Assembly: GCF_000719265.1 (NCBI RefSeq)
Contig: NZ_JOFL01000010.1
Location: 113,225 to 177,224 of the forward strand
Reading direction: 5' to 3'
Length of the DNA: 64,000 nucleotides
Source of the DNA: Streptomyces roseoverticillatus
GTDB taxonomy: Bacteria; Actinomycetota; Actinomycetes; Streptomycetales; Streptomycetaceae
Shown here in pieces: positions 46,100 to 55,457 of this stretch (within the stretch, counting starts at the first letter, position 1; the number at the start of each line of letters is the position of its first letter). The notes under the pieces were generated by a model, which was not told the DNA's origin, searched no databases, and saw only the letters and a program-made list of their open reading frames with translations. Made by a program: the position numbers and the translations under genes.

Positions 46100-47776
46100 T
46101 CAACGCCGCCACTGCGGCGGCCCGGGCGGCGGAGGCGGAGGCTCCTCGGGCGGGGGAGCGCCGTAGCGGTATCCACTGCCCCGGGGCCGCCGGGGCGGCG
46201 GCAGCGGCCGGCCCGTCTGCGTCGGCGCGGTGGAGCGCTCGTCGGGCGGCAGCGGGCGCTTGTACGGGTTGGTGTCGTCCCGCGCGGGCCGTCCCGGCGA
46301 GGGGCGGTACGGGCCCGGGGGCCCCGCGAAGCCCGGGTGAGCCGCTCCTGCCGCTCCTGCCGCTCCCGCCGGGCCTTCCGTGGCCGGGCGGGCCGCCGCG
46401 GCCGCCCCCGGCCCGAAGGCCACCGCCCGCCGCCCCGCCGTCCCCGTCGCGCACGCCAGGACGCCGCCCACGGCCCCGGCGGCGGCGCCCCACGCGGCGC
46501 CCAGGGCCAGCGCCATCGGGGCGTTGCCGGACAGCTCCAGGCCCGCCCCGAACACGTCGAAGCCCAGCACCGACAGGCTCGCGTCCGCCTTCACGCGGGT
46601 CGCCAGCACCAGCAGGGGCAGGGCCACGGCGGTCGCCACCCCCAGGGCCACGGCGCAGCGCGCGGCGAACGCCGTCACCCCCAGGCCGTCCCGCGGCGTA
46701 CGGACCGCGGTGAGCACCCCGACGCACAGCATCATCAGCGCGCAGGCCACGGCCAGCAGCCACACCATCGCGTCGAGCTCCGCCAGCCGTCCCAGCGTGA
46801 CCGGCTCGTCGGCCCTCGCGCTGAGCAGCTCGTCCAGCGGCGAGGGCAGCACCTTGGTGAGCGCGCCGCTGGCCGTGCCGCGCCAGGAGACGAACAGCCC
46901 CAGCGGCACCGCGAGGAACACCCCGTTCGGCGCCCCGAGCAGCGCCGCCCCGAGGACGCGCTTCGGCGCGTCGTCCCCGGCGGCCGCGTACGCCGCGGCG
47001 GCCAAGCCCGCCGCCACCGCGAGGACCAGCACCGCGCAGAGCGTCGAGACGGCGGGCCGCACCCCGCGGTGCAGCACGTGCCAGCCGCGGGGGAGCGGCG
47101 CGCGCCGCGCGCCCAGCACCGCGATCAGCAGCACGCCCAGCACCCAGACCGCGCCGCCGAGCAGCGAGGGCCCGGTCCGGACGCTGAAGCCGACGGCCGC
47201 CTTGGCGTTCGCCAGGCCGGTGAGCCGGTCCGGCAGTCCGCCCGCGATGTCCCCGACGTCCCCGATTCCCGGGATCTCCAGCTTGGGGCCGCCCCCGCCC
47301 CCGCCGCCCCCGAGACCCGGGCCGCTCCCGTCGAAGGTGATCGAGTCCTCGCCGGCCCAGGCGAGGCCGGCGAGCAGGAAGAGAAACAACACGACCACCG
47401 AGGCGGCCCGTACGGCGAGCTCCCCGGCGCTGATCGTGGCACCCGCCCTGCGCAACGATTGCGCAAAGATCATTCCCAGCAGGAGGGCGCCGGCGAGGCT
47501 CACTCCCAGTGGCGCGATATCGATCGCGGTGTGTGCCCCGGCGCCCTTCAGCCCGAATGCTTCAATATCGCCCGAAGGCATGAGGGATCCGCCTACGGCC
47601 AGCACGACGGCCGCCGCCGTCATCGGCCCGAGCGCGCCCGCCGCATCCGCGCCCAGCAGGTGCAGCCCCAGCGCGGCGATCCCGGCCATGGCCAGAAAAG
47701 CCCAGCTCACAGCGGCAATGGAAGTCAGCAGCAGCTCCGCCGGACGCACTCGGCGCCCGCCCCGGTCCATGGTCAT
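46100..47776 (-). CDS. Streptophobe family membrane protein
   Basis: 558 residues with about ten hydrophobic segments, a Gly-run plus GGPKLEIPGIGDVGDIAGGL in the middle and a Pro/Arg-rich cytoplasmic tail from ~450. The arrangement corresponds to the streptophobe family, which is restricted to streptomycetes and has no known function. The start could be GTG 47779, ATG 47776 or ATG 47770; GGGGGG upstream favours 47776. Divergent from the FHA-ABC gene, 229 nt apart. Confidence 0.8.
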   Translation of the reverse strand: MTMDRGGRRVRPAELLLTSIAAVSWAFLAMAGIAALGLHLLGADAAGALGPMTAAAVVLAVGGSLMPSGDIEAFGLKGAGAHTAIDIAPLGVSLAGALLLGMIFAQSLRRAGATISAGELAVRAASVVVLFLFLLAGLAWAGEDSITFDGSGPGLGGGGGGGGPKLEIPGIGDVGDIAGGLPDRLTGLANAKAAVGFSVRTGPSLLGGAVWVLGVLLIAVLGARRAPLPRGWHVLHRGVRPAVSTLCAVLVLAVAAGLAAAAYAAAGDDAPKRVLGAALLGAPNGVFLAVPLGLFVSWRGTASGALTKVLPSPLDELLSARADEPVTLGRLAELDAMVWLLAVACALMMLCVGVLTAVRTPRDGLGVTAFAARCAVALGVATAVALPLLVLATRVKADASLSVLGFDVFGAGLELSGNAPMALALGAAWGAAAGAVGGVLACATGTAGRRAVAFGPGAAAAARPATEGPAGAAGAAGAAHPGFAGPPGPYRPSPGRPARDDTNPYKRPLPPDERSTAPTQTGRPLPPPRRPRGSGYRYGAPPPEEPPPPPPGPPQWRR

Positions 47777-48005
47777 CACGGCCCCCCGCGCCGGTCCGCA
47801 ACCTGGCTGATGCCCGGATACTCATGATCCGTGCGTATCCATGGCGGTAACCACTCTCAGGGTATGTTTCGGATCGGTCAACGGCGCCTGTTACACGGTC
47901 GCGGCAATCCCCGACTTTCGGTACGGGGACTGTGCCTGAAATAGTTCCTCCCGATGTTCGCCATCCCTAGACTCCCCTTGCAGGGGGCTCATCGGGGGAC
48001 AAGTA

Positions 48006-50603
48006 GTGGGGCATGGAGTGCCGGAACTCGTACTGGAATTGAATGGACAGACCTGGACGCTCGATCCGTCCAGGTCCTACACCCTCGGGCGGGATCCGCA
48101 GGGTGACATGGTGCTGCAGGACGCGCGCGTCTCGTGGCGGCACGCCACCGTACGGTGGGAGGGCCGCAGTTGGGTCATCGAGGACCACGGCAGCACCAAC
48201 GGCACGTACGTGCAGGGTCAGCGGATCCACCACACGGAGATCGGCCCCGGCTCGACGGTGCACCTGGGCAACGCGACGGACGGCCCGCGGCTGAGCCTGA
48301 CCGCGGGCGCCGCCGGCGCCGGGGTCGGAGCCCCCGCCGCGGACCTCTACAGCGCGCAGACGGCCATGGCCGCGCCGCTGCAGCAGCAGGCCCCGCCGCA
48401 GCAGGCGCCGCACCAGCCGCCGCAGCACCAGCAGCCCGGCGCCTGGCAACAGCCGGGGCAGTACCAGCAGCCGCAGCACGGCGGCTGGCAGCAGCAGCCC
48501 CAGCAGGCCTACGTCCCCCAGCAGCCGGGCCCCGGCGGTCACCAGCCCCCGGCGCACGGCGGCGCGCCCTCGCAGGGCGGTGCCCCGCCCGTCTACGGCG
48601 ACCGCAGCCCGACGAGCTTCCACCAGATGGCCGTCGGCCGCGGCACGATGCGCATCGGTCGTGCCCTGGAGAACGAGCTGGTCGTCTCCGACCTCCAGGT
48701 CTCCCGGCACCACGCCGAGTTCCGCGCCACCGGCGACGGCCGGTTCGAGATCGTCGACCTCGGCAGCCACAACGGCACCTACGTCAACGGTCAGCCGGTC
48801 CGCCAGCAGGTCATCGGCCCCAACGACATCGTCGGCGTCGGTCACTCCACCTTCCGCCTGGTCGGCGACCGCCTCGAGGAGTTCGTCGACACCGGCGACG
48901 TCTCCTTCTCCGCCCGCCACCTCACGGTGACGGTCGAAGGCGGCAAGCAGATCCTCAAGGACGTCTCCTTCGGCGTCCCCGAGAAGTCGCTGATCGCCGT
49001 CATCGGCCCCTCCGGTTCCGGCAAGTCCACCCTGCTCAAGGCGCTCACCGGCTACCGGCCCGCCAACCAGGGCGACGTCCTCTACGACAACCGGAACCTG
49101 TACAAGCAGTTCGCCGAGCTGCGCCAGCGCATCGGTCTGGTCCCGCAGGACGACATCCTGCACAAGGAGCTCACCGTCCGGAAGGCGCTGCGCTACGCCG
49201 CCAAGCTCCGCTTCCCCGGCGACACCGCGGCCTCCGAGCGCGAGGCCCGCATCGACGAGGTGCTGCGCGAGCTCAAGCTCGACATCCACAAGGACAAGAA
49301 GGTCACCGCCCTCTCCGGCGGCCAGCGCAAGCGCGTCTCGGTCGCCCTGGAGCTGCTGACCAAGCCCTCGCTGATCTTCCTGGACGAGCCCACCTCCGGC
49401 CTCGACCCGGGCATGGACCGCGATGTCATGCAGCTGCTCCGCGGCCTCGCCGACGACGGCCGCACCGTCCTCGTCGTCACGCACTCCGTCGCCGAGCTGG
49501 CGCTCTGCGACAAGCTGCTCGTCATGGCCCCCGGCGGCTCCGTCGCCTACTTCGGCCCGCCCGAGGAAGCCCTCAACTTCTTCGGCTACGAGACCTGGGC
49601 GGACGTCTTCTCGGCCTTCGAGAACTACCGCGACTACGACTGGTCGGGCCGCTGGCGCGGCTCGCAGCACTACCAGATGTACGCGGCCGACATCGACGCC
49701 GTCGCCCCGCAGTCCGTGCACGTCCAGCCGCAGATGGTGCGCCCGCCCAAGGCCCAGAGCTGGGGCTCCCAGCTGTGGACGCTGATGCGCCGCTACGCCT
49801 CCGTCATCGCCTCGGACCGCGGCTTCATGGCGCTCATGCTGATCCTCCCGGCCGTCCTCGGCGGGGTGAGCACCGTGATCCCGTCCGACTTCGGACTCGG
49901 ACCCGCGTCCAAGGGCCACTTCAACCAGGACGCCGGCACGATCATGCTGATCCTCGCGGTCGGCATGTGCTTCTCCGGAGCCGCCAACTCCGTCCGTGAG
50001 CTGATCAAGGAACGGGTCATCTACGAACGGGAACGGGCCGTCGGCCTCTCCCGCTCCGCCTACCTGATGTCCAAGGTGGTCGTCCTCGGCCTGATCACCG
50101 CGGTGCAGGGCGCCCTCATCTGCGCCATCGGCTTCTCGGTCCGCAAGCTGCCGGAGCACGGCCTGATCTTCAAGGCGGCGCCCGCCCTGGAGCTCTGCCT
50201 GGTGATCATCGCCCTGGGCTTCACCTGCATGATGATCGGCCTCGTCATCTCCGCGCTGGTGAAGACCGCCGAGAAGACCATGCCGCTGCTGGTCATGTTC
50301 GCGATCGTCCAGGTCGTCTTCACCGGCATCCTGTTCAAGATCTACGACTCGCCCGGCGTCGAGCAGGTCGCCTGGCTGATGCCCGCCCGCTGGGCCATCG
50401 CCGGCGCCGGCACCACGCTGGACCTCTCGCACGTGATGGCCCCGTTCGACAAGAGCCGGCCGCCGAAGCTCGACCCGCTCTGGGAGCACACCGCCACCCA
50501 GTGGGGCATCGACATCGTGGCGCTCATCGTCATCGGCGTCGCCTGCGGATTCGCAGTCGCACGTTTGCTGCGCCGCCACGAGCCGGAGGTCATGCGCAAG
50601 TAG
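48006..50603 (+). CDS. FHA-FHA-ABC transporter, ABCG-like half-transporter
   Basis: 865 residues. Two forkhead-associated domains come first: ~10-97 (YTLGRD, HGSTNGTYV) and ~205-285 (IGRALENELVV, SRHHAE, LGSHNGTYVNG). Between them is a ~65-residue Gln/Pro-rich linker. An ABC domain follows (GPSGSGKST, LSGGQRKRVSV, DEPTSGLDPG), then an ABC2-type membrane domain with six helices. FHA domains bind phosphothreonine, so a Ser/Thr kinase probably controls transport, as proposed for mycobacterial Rv1747. Confidence 0.92.
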   Translation: MGHGVPELVLELNGQTWTLDPSRSYTLGRDPQGDMVLQDARVSWRHATVRWEGRSWVIEDHGSTNGTYVQGQRIHHTEIGPGSTVHLGNATDGPRLSLTAGAAGAGVGAPAADLYSAQTAMAAPLQQQAPPQQAPHQPPQHQQPGAWQQPGQYQQPQHGGWQQQPQQAYVPQQPGPGGHQPPAHGGAPSQGGAPPVYGDRSPTSFHQMAVGRGTMRIGRALENELVVSDLQVSRHHAEFRATGDGRFEIVDLGSHNGTYVNGQPVRQQVIGPNDIVGVGHSTFRLVGDRLEEFVDTGDVSFSARHLTVTVEGGKQILKDVSFGVPEKSLIAVIGPSGSGKSTLLKALTGYRPANQGDVLYDNRNLYKQFAELRQRIGLVPQDDILHKELTVRKALRYAAKLRFPGDTAASEREARIDEVLRELKLDIHKDKKVTALSGGQRKRVSVALELLTKPSLIFLDEPTSGLDPGMDRDVMQLLRGLADDGRTVLVVTHSVAELALCDKLLVMAPGGSVAYFGPPEEALNFFGYETWADVFSAFENYRDYDWSGRWRGSQHYQMYAADIDAVAPQSVHVQPQMVRPPKAQSWGSQLWTLMRRYASVIASDRGFMALMLILPAVLGGVSTVIPSDFGLGPASKGHFNQDAGTIMLILAVGMCFSGAANSVRELIKERVIYERERAVGLSRSAYLMSKVVVLGLITAVQGALICAIGFSVRKLPEHGLIFKAAPALELCLVIIALGFTCMMIGLVISALVKTAEKTMPLLVMFAIVQVVFTGILFKIYDSPGVEQVAWLMPARWAIAGAGTTLDLSHVMAPFDKSRPPKLDPLWEHTATQWGIDIVALIVIGVACGFAVARLLRRHEPEVMRK

Positions 50604-50624
50604 TCGCGCGCCTCGTTCCGTACG

Positions 50625-50665
50625 CGCCGAAGGGCGGCACCCGCATGGGGTGCCGCCCTTCGGCG
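50625..50665. terminator. 18-bp hairpin between convergent genes
   Basis: CGCCGAAGGGCGGCACCC / GGGTGCCGCCCTTCGGCG perfect stem with a 5 nt loop, 22 nt after the FHA-ABC stop and 19 nt before the SLT gene end. Confidence 0.88.
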
Positions 50666-50683
50666 TTGCTGTCCGCGACCGCT

Positions 50684-51385
50684 TTAGTAGGCGGAGTTCA
50701 CGTTGTCCATCGAGCCGTACACCTTGGCCGCGTAGTTGCAGGCGGCGGTGATGTTGGCGACCGGGTCGTAGATGTTCCAGGACGTGCCCGCGACGTGGTA
50801 CGCCTTGAAGGTCGGGTCGATCACCTGGAGCAGGCCCTTGGACGGGATGCCGGCGGCGGCGTTCGAGTCCCAGTTGTTGATGGCGTTCGGGTTGCCCGTC
50901 GACTCCCGCATGATGTTGCGGTAGATGCCGTTGTAGGAACCCGGGATGCCCTTGGCCTTCATGATGTCCAGGGCTTCCTTGATCCAGCCGTCGAGGTTGT
51001 TGGCGTAGACCTTGGGGGCCGGGGCGGCCTGGACGACCGGCTTGCGCTCGGCGGACCGGCTCGCGGCCTCCTTGTCGGCGCGCTCCTTGTCGGCCTTCGC
51101 CTTGGCGGCGGCCTCGGCGTCCGCCTTCTTCTTGGCCTCGGCCTGGGCCTTCGCCTGCTTGGCGGCGTTGTCGGCCTGCTTGCCGATCTGCTCCTGCTGG
51201 TCCTGGGTGCCGAAGGCCTCCGTGCTCCAGGAGACGGGCTTCACGGCGATGGACTGCTTGGCCGAGTCGTCGGAGCCCGGGATCGCGGCGACCGCCAGGG
51301 CGGCGACGGCCGCGGCGGAGACGCCGGCGGCGGTGAACTTCTGGACCTTGGTCAGGCGGCTATAGCCAGAGATGGGGGAGCGCAT
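50684..51385 (-). CDS. Transglycosylase SLT domain-containing protein
   Basis: 233 residues. A single N-terminal hydrophobic segment (~18-36) anchors or exports the protein, then an Ala/Lys-rich coiled coil (~65-115), then a C-terminal lysozyme-like SLT domain with IMRESTGNPNAINNWD, SKGLLQVIDPTF and YDPVANITAACNYA. It resembles secreted lytic enzymes tied to germination or growth in Streptomyces. The catalytic Glu is in MRESTGN. Confidence 0.88.
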   Translation of the reverse strand: MRSPISGYSRLTKVQKFTAAGVSAAAVAALAVAAIPGSDDSAKQSIAVKPVSWSTEAFGTQDQQEQIGKQADNAAKQAKAQAEAKKKADAEAAAKAKADKERADKEAASRSAERKPVVQAAPAPKVYANNLDGWIKEALDIMKAKGIPGSYNGIYRNIMRESTGNPNAINNWDSNAAAGIPSKGLLQVIDPTFKAYHVAGTSWNIYDPVANITAACNYAAKVYGSMDNVNSAY

Positions 51386-51724
51386 GTTTGTGCTGAACCT
51401 CTTCTGAGTCGCTTCAAGTCGCAGTGGCCCGGATCGGCGCGGAGAGCGCCGCGTCTCGATCGACGGCGCCGTGCAACGGGAGAATTCTTAGCGGCCGCAA
51501 AAAGGTGTGGCAAAGGAGTGACGTACTACCCGGCTTCGTAGCCGAGGGGGCTGCGGGGAGGGCCGACAGGAAGGTCAAAAGGGTCCCTGCCACCCGCTTA
51601 TGCCGGATTTATCTATCCACTAGGCGCGGTCGTAGGTGACGTGCGTCCTATGCGCGGCGTCACACCGGGCGGGCGCTCCCGTCGCCCGGTGCGACCGGCT
51701 CCGCACGCAGCGTGCCTGCCGGGT
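51386..51724. other. 339-nt non-coding region upstream of the SLT gene
   Basis: Locally less GC-rich. It holds the promoter region of the transglycosylase gene on the minus strand, a small hairpin CGGCTACGAAGCCG (51531-51544) and the run TTTATCTATCCACT (51608-51621). No riboswitch core could be matched with confidence. No gene is seen. Confidence 0.5.
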
Positions 51725-52423
51725 TCAGACCTCCACCAGCACCTGACCGAGGCTCTTGCGCACCAGGTCCGGCACCTCGCAGTCGGGGGCCGGATACCCC
51801 ACCGGGATCACCGCGAACGCCTTCTCGTTCACCGGCCGCCCCAGCACCTCCGACAGGAACCGCATCGGGCTCGGCGTGTGCACCAGCGCCGCGAGCCCCG
51901 ACAGGTGCAGCGCCGACAGCAGCATCCCGACCGCGATGCCGACCGACTCGTCCACGTAGTAGTGCTTGCGCTTCTCCCCGCCCTCACCCAGCCAGTACCG
52001 CTGCTGGAAGACCACGATCAGCGCGGGTGCGTCCGTCAGGTGCGGCTTGACCTCGTCCGTGCCCAGCGGCCGCAGCGCCTCCAGCCACTCCTCGCCCAGC
52101 CGCCCCGCGTACGACAGCTGTTCCTCTTCCTCCGCGGCCGCACGGATGCGCCGCCGCACCCCGGGGTCCTTCACCAGGACGAAGGTCCACGGCTGCTGGT
52201 GCGCCCCGGAGGGCGCGGTGGCCGCGCACGCGATCGCGTCCCGCACCACCTGCTCCGGCACCGGGTCCGGCGAGAACTGCCGCACGGTCCGGCGCCGTCC
52301 CATGCGCTCGCGCAGCTCCGCGGCACGGACGAGGGACTCGGCGGCGGACATGCGCTCGGGCCGGTAGGGCACGGGCCGGTAGGCGTCGCCGTGGGTGGGC
52401 GTCCACTGAGTTGGTATAGACAT
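51725..52423 (-). CDS. Nitroreductase family protein
   Basis: 232 residues, FMN-dependent nitroreductase fold. Motifs are RRTVRQFSPDPVP for FMN phosphate binding, ATAPSGAHQQPWTF and a C-terminal VIPVGYPAPD. It is of the BluB/iodotyrosine-dehalogenase-like size class. Substrate unknown. The start lies 134 nt from the divergent histidine kinase gene. Confidence 0.88.
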   Translation of the reverse strand: MSIPTQWTPTHGDAYRPVPYRPERMSAAESLVRAAELRERMGRRRTVRQFSPDPVPEQVVRDAIACAATAPSGAHQQPWTFVLVKDPGVRRRIRAAAEEEEQLSYAGRLGEEWLEALRPLGTDEVKPHLTDAPALIVVFQQRYWLGEGGEKRKHYYVDESVGIAVGMLLSALHLSGLAALVHTPSPMRFLSEVLGRPVNEKAFAVIPVGYPAPDCEVPDLVRKSLGQVLVEV

Positions 52424-52544
52424 GAGGGGTACATGCCCACTGCCGGGTTGTGGGCAACCGTGGGCACGACCCGACCACCGGCCTAAGGCTTACGGACTAC
52501 GCCGGCCACCCGGTAGGCCCGATCCCCGGCCGGAGAGCCCTCGA

Positions 52545-52550
52545 TACGGT
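52545..52550 (+). promoter_or_regulatory. -10 hexamer for leaderless histidine kinase mRNA
   Basis: TACGGT ends 7 nt before ATG 52558; no ribosome site is present. Confidence 0.5.
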
Positions 52551-52557
52551 GAGAACC

Positions 52558-53736
52558 ATGACGAACGGCCCCCGCTCCGGCCTCACGGCAGTGAGCACCG
52601 CACTCCTCGCCATGAGCAGACACCTGCAGGTGCACGACGTCCTCAAGACGATCGTCGTCTCCGCCCGGGAGCTGCTGGACGCCCGGTACGCGGCCCTCGG
52701 CGTCCCCGACGACCACGGCGGGTTCGCCCAGTTCGTCGTCGACGGCGTCAGCGACGAGCAGTGGAAGGCCATCGGCCCCCTGCCCCGCCAGCACGGCGTC
52801 CTCGCCGCGATGATCCAGCAGGCCACCCCCGAGCGCCTCGCCGACGTCCGCGCGGACCCCCGCTTCGGCGGCTGGCCGGCCACCCACCCCAACATGCGCG
52901 ACTTCATCGGCATGCCGGTCGCCGACGGCGACGAGGTCCTCGGCGCCCTCTTCCTCGCCAACAAGAAGCGGCCCGACCGCGCCGACGAGCCGCCCTGCGG
53001 CCTCGAGGAGGCCGCAGCCGCCTGCGGCTTCACCGCGGAGGACGAGGAACTGCTGAGCGTGCTGGCCCAGCACGCGGCCATCGCCCTCACCAACGCCCGC
53101 CTCTACGAGCGCAGCCGCGAGCTGACCATCGCCGAGGAGCGCGCCCGCCTCTCCCACGAGCTGCACGACGCCGTGGCCCAGAAGCTCTTCTCGCTGCGCC
53201 TGACCGCCCAGGCCGCCGCCGCGCTCATCGACCGCGACCCGGGCCGGGCCAAGGAGGAGCTCCACGAGGCCGCCAGGCTCGCCGCGGAGGCCACCGACGA
53301 GCTCCGCGCCGCCGTCGTCGAGCTGCGGCCCGCAGGGCTGGACGAGGACGGCCTCGTCGCCACCCTGCGCACCCAGGTCCAGGTCCTCGACCGCGCCCAC
53401 ACGGCCAAGGTCACCTTCGCCTCGCACGGCATACGGGCCCTGCCCGCCTCCCAGGAGGAGGCGCTCCTGCGCGTCGCCCAGGAGGCCCTGCACAACGCCC
53501 TGCGCCACTCCGGAGCGGGCCGCGTCCAGGTCACCCTCACCCGGGTCGGGCAGGGCGCGGCGCTGTGCGTGGCCGACGACGGCTGCGGCTTCGAGCCCGA
53601 GGCCGTCCGCAAGGCCGGGCGCCATCTGGGTCTGGTGTCGATGCGGGACCGCGCGAGCGGCGTCGGCGGCAGTCTGACCGTTACCTCGGAGCCCGGCCTG
53701 GGCACCGCGATCGAGATGGAGGTGCCCGGTGGCTGA
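52558..53736 (+). CDS. GAF-domain sensor histidine kinase, NarL-partner type
   Basis: 392 residues, no membrane helix, so cytosolic. A GAF domain (~20-180) precedes a HisKA_3 dimerisation domain with phospho-acceptor His in RLSHELHDAVAQKL (~203), then HATPase with NALRHSGAG, DDGCGFEP and LGLVSMRDRA. It phosphorylates the response regulator encoded next (8 bp overlap). The signal is unknown. Confidence 0.92.
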   Translation: MTNGPRSGLTAVSTALLAMSRHLQVHDVLKTIVVSARELLDARYAALGVPDDHGGFAQFVVDGVSDEQWKAIGPLPRQHGVLAAMIQQATPERLADVRADPRFGGWPATHPNMRDFIGMPVADGDEVLGALFLANKKRPDRADEPPCGLEEAAAACGFTAEDEELLSVLAQHAAIALTNARLYERSRELTIAEERARLSHELHDAVAQKLFSLRLTAQAAAALIDRDPGRAKEELHEAARLAAEATDELRAAVVELRPAGLDEDGLVATLRTQVQVLDRAHTAKVTFASHGIRALPASQEEALLRVAQEALHNALRHSGAGRVQVTLTRVGQGAALCVADDGCGFEPEAVRKAGRHLGLVSMRDRASGVGGSLTVTSEPGLGTAIEMEVPGG

Positions 53737-54373
53737 GGACGTCATTCGCGTGGTGCTGGTGGACGACCACCAGGTGGTCCGCAGGGGCCTGCGCACCTTC
53801 CTGGAGGTCCAGGACGACATCGAGGTGGTGGGGGAGGCCGCGGACGGCGCTGAGGGCGTCGAGCGCGCGGAGGAGCTGCGCCCGGACGTCGTCCTCATGG
53901 ACGTGAAGATGCCGGGCATGGACGGCATCGAGGCGCTGCGCCGGCTGCGGGAGCTGGAGAACCCCGCGCGGGTGCTGATCGTCACCAGCTTCACCGAGCA
54001 GCGCACGGTCGTCCCCGCCCTGCGCGCGGGCGCGGCGGGCTACGTCTACAAGGACGTGGACCCCGACGCCCTGGCGGGTGCGATCCGCTCGGTGCACGCC
54101 GGGCACGTCCTGTTGCAGCCCGAGGTGGCGGGGGCGCTGCTGTCGCAGGACGAACCCGGTGGCGGCCAGGGACGGGGCAACGCGCTGACCGAGCGGGAGC
54201 GGGAGGTGCTGGCGCTGATCGCCGACGGCCGGTCCAACCGCGAGATCGCGCGGGCGCTGGTGCTCTCGGAGAAGACCGTCAAGACCCACGTGTCGAACAT
54301 TCTGATGAAGCTGGATCTCGCCGACCGCACGCAGGCGGCCCTGTGGGCCGTCCGACATGGGATCGGAGCCTGA
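53729..54373 (+). CDS. NarL/LuxR-type response regulator
   Basis: 214 residues. Receiver domain with acidic pocket VDDH, phospho-acceptor Asp in VVLMDVKMPGMDG and Lys in YVYKDVD; C-terminal LuxR helix-turn-helix LTEREREVLALIADGRSNRE. The GTG start overlaps the kinase gene. The chaplin genes start 172 nt downstream, so a link to aerial growth is possible but only positional. Confidence 0.93.
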   Translation: MAEDVIRVVLVDDHQVVRRGLRTFLEVQDDIEVVGEAADGAEGVERAEELRPDVVLMDVKMPGMDGIEALRRLRELENPARVLIVTSFTEQRTVVPALRAGAAGYVYKDVDPDALAGAIRSVHAGHVLLQPEVAGALLSQDEPGGGQGRGNALTEREREVLALIADGRSNREIARALVLSEKTVKTHVSNILMKLDLADRTQAALWAVRHGIGA

Positions 54374-54544
54374 CCGGAAGCGCGCACGGCAAAACGGAAC
54401 GTCGCATTCTGATCAGAGATTCATACGACCGTGTGGCTGTCGACCCGGTCCCGCAACCCGAATGGCCGCAGCCCGTTCTCCATGGCGTACCGCGGCGGCT
54501 GGCCGTGGCAACGCCCTAGGAAGGTCATAAGAAGAGTGAAGAAC

Positions 54545-54772
54545 ATGAAGAAGGCCGCAGTCCTCACCATCGTCGCCGGCGGTCTCGCCATCGCCGGTGC
54601 GGGCGCTGCTTCCGCGCACGAGGCGGACGGCAAGGCGATCGGCAACCCGGGCGTCGTCGCGGGCAACGTCGCCCAGGTGCCCGTGCACGTTCCCGTGAAC
54701 ATCTGCGGCAACACCATCAACGTGGTCGGCGTGCTCAACCCGGCCGCCGGCAACCTCTGCATCAACAAGTAA
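54545..54772 (+). CDS. Short chaplin
   Basis: 75 residues: signal peptide (~1-24, cut after ASA), then one chaplin domain GNPGVVAGNVAQVPVHVPVN with two Cys (54 and 72). Short chaplins are secreted amyloid-forming surfactants that coat aerial hyphae. It has no sortase signal. Position matches chpE in S. coelicolor. The ribosome site is AGTGAAGAAC-like and weak. Confidence 0.92.
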   Translation: MKKAAVLTIVAGGLAIAGAGAASAHEADGKAIGNPGVVAGNVAQVPVHVPVNICGNTINVVGVLNPAAGNLCINK

Positions 54773-54949
54773 GGCCGGCACTTCCCGCCTGCCCGGTGTG
54801 CGCCGCATAGCCGGGCAGGAGCGGGCGAGCAATCGTCCGAACGAGGGCAACACCGCCGATGGCCGTGCCGTCGGCGGTGCGCTGACGTTCATCACTACGC
54901 GACCCCGCGGCTGGGGCCGCTGAGAACGTCAGCAGAAGGAAGACCCTCC

Positions 54950-55378
54950 ATGAACAGTGCCAAGAAAGCAGCTCTCGCTCTGGCGGTCACAGGGCTCGCC
55001 GTCGGTTCCACCGCGGCCGTCGCGTCCGCGCACGACCACGGCGGCGGCCGCCAGGTGCACGAGCACCGCCACCACCCCGGGGGCGCCATCGCCAATGGTG
55101 TCGCCAAGGGCTCGCCGGGCGTCGTCTCCGGCAACGTCATCCAGGTGCCGATCCAGATCCCGCTGAACATCTGTGGCAACAGCATCGACATCATCGGTCT
55201 GCTCAACCCGACCTTCGGGAACACCTGCGTCAACGCCAGCAGCGGCTGGGACGAGTTCCACAGCCACCGCGAGTTCCACCACGGTGGCCACCACCACGGC
55301 GGTCACGACAAGCACGGCCACGACGGTCACTGGGGCGGCGGTCACGACGACGACCACGACGACGACGAAGGTCACTGA
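54950..55378 (+). CDS. Chaplin with His/Asp-rich C-terminal tail
   Basis: 142 residues. A signal peptide (~1-27) is followed by a His-rich spacer (AHDHGGGRQVHEHRHH), a chaplin domain (~50-96, GSPGVVSGNVIQVPIQIPLN, Cys 75 and 93) and a 46-residue tail with 14 His and many Asp/Gly, ending HDDDHDDDEGH. Ordinary short chaplins stop after the domain; the tail looks metal-binding. AGAAGGAAG precedes the ATG. A perfect hairpin follows. Confidence 0.9.
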   Translation: MNSAKKAALALAVTGLAVGSTAAVASAHDHGGGRQVHEHRHHPGGAIANGVAKGSPGVVSGNVIQVPIQIPLNICGNSIDIIGLLNPTFGNTCVNASSGWDEFHSHREFHHGGHHHGGHDKHGHDGHWGGGHDDDHDDDEGH

Positions 55379-55393
55379 CCGTACCGGCGCACC

Positions 55394-55433
55394 GGGAAGG
55401 CCCCGCGGACCTCAGGGTCCGCGGGGCCTTCCC
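55394..55433 (+). terminator. 18-bp perfect hairpin after the chaplin genes
   Basis: GGGAAGGCCCCGCGGACC / GGTCCGCGGGGCCTTCCC with a TCAG loop, 15 nt after the stop and shared with the convergent hypothetical gene. Confidence 0.88.
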
Positions 55434-55457
55434 GCGCGCCCGCCGCGGGTCACCGTC

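Noticed and set aside
44708..50579. Very long frames opposite serB, Streptophobe and the FHA-ABC gene
   Set aside because: They show no domains and low-complexity composition, and their opposite strands hold recognised families.
51386..51724. Possible c-di-AMP (ydaO) riboswitch ahead of the SLT transglycosylase
   Set aside because: Such riboswitches precede Streptomyces cell-wall hydrolase genes, but I could not match the conserved core blocks here.
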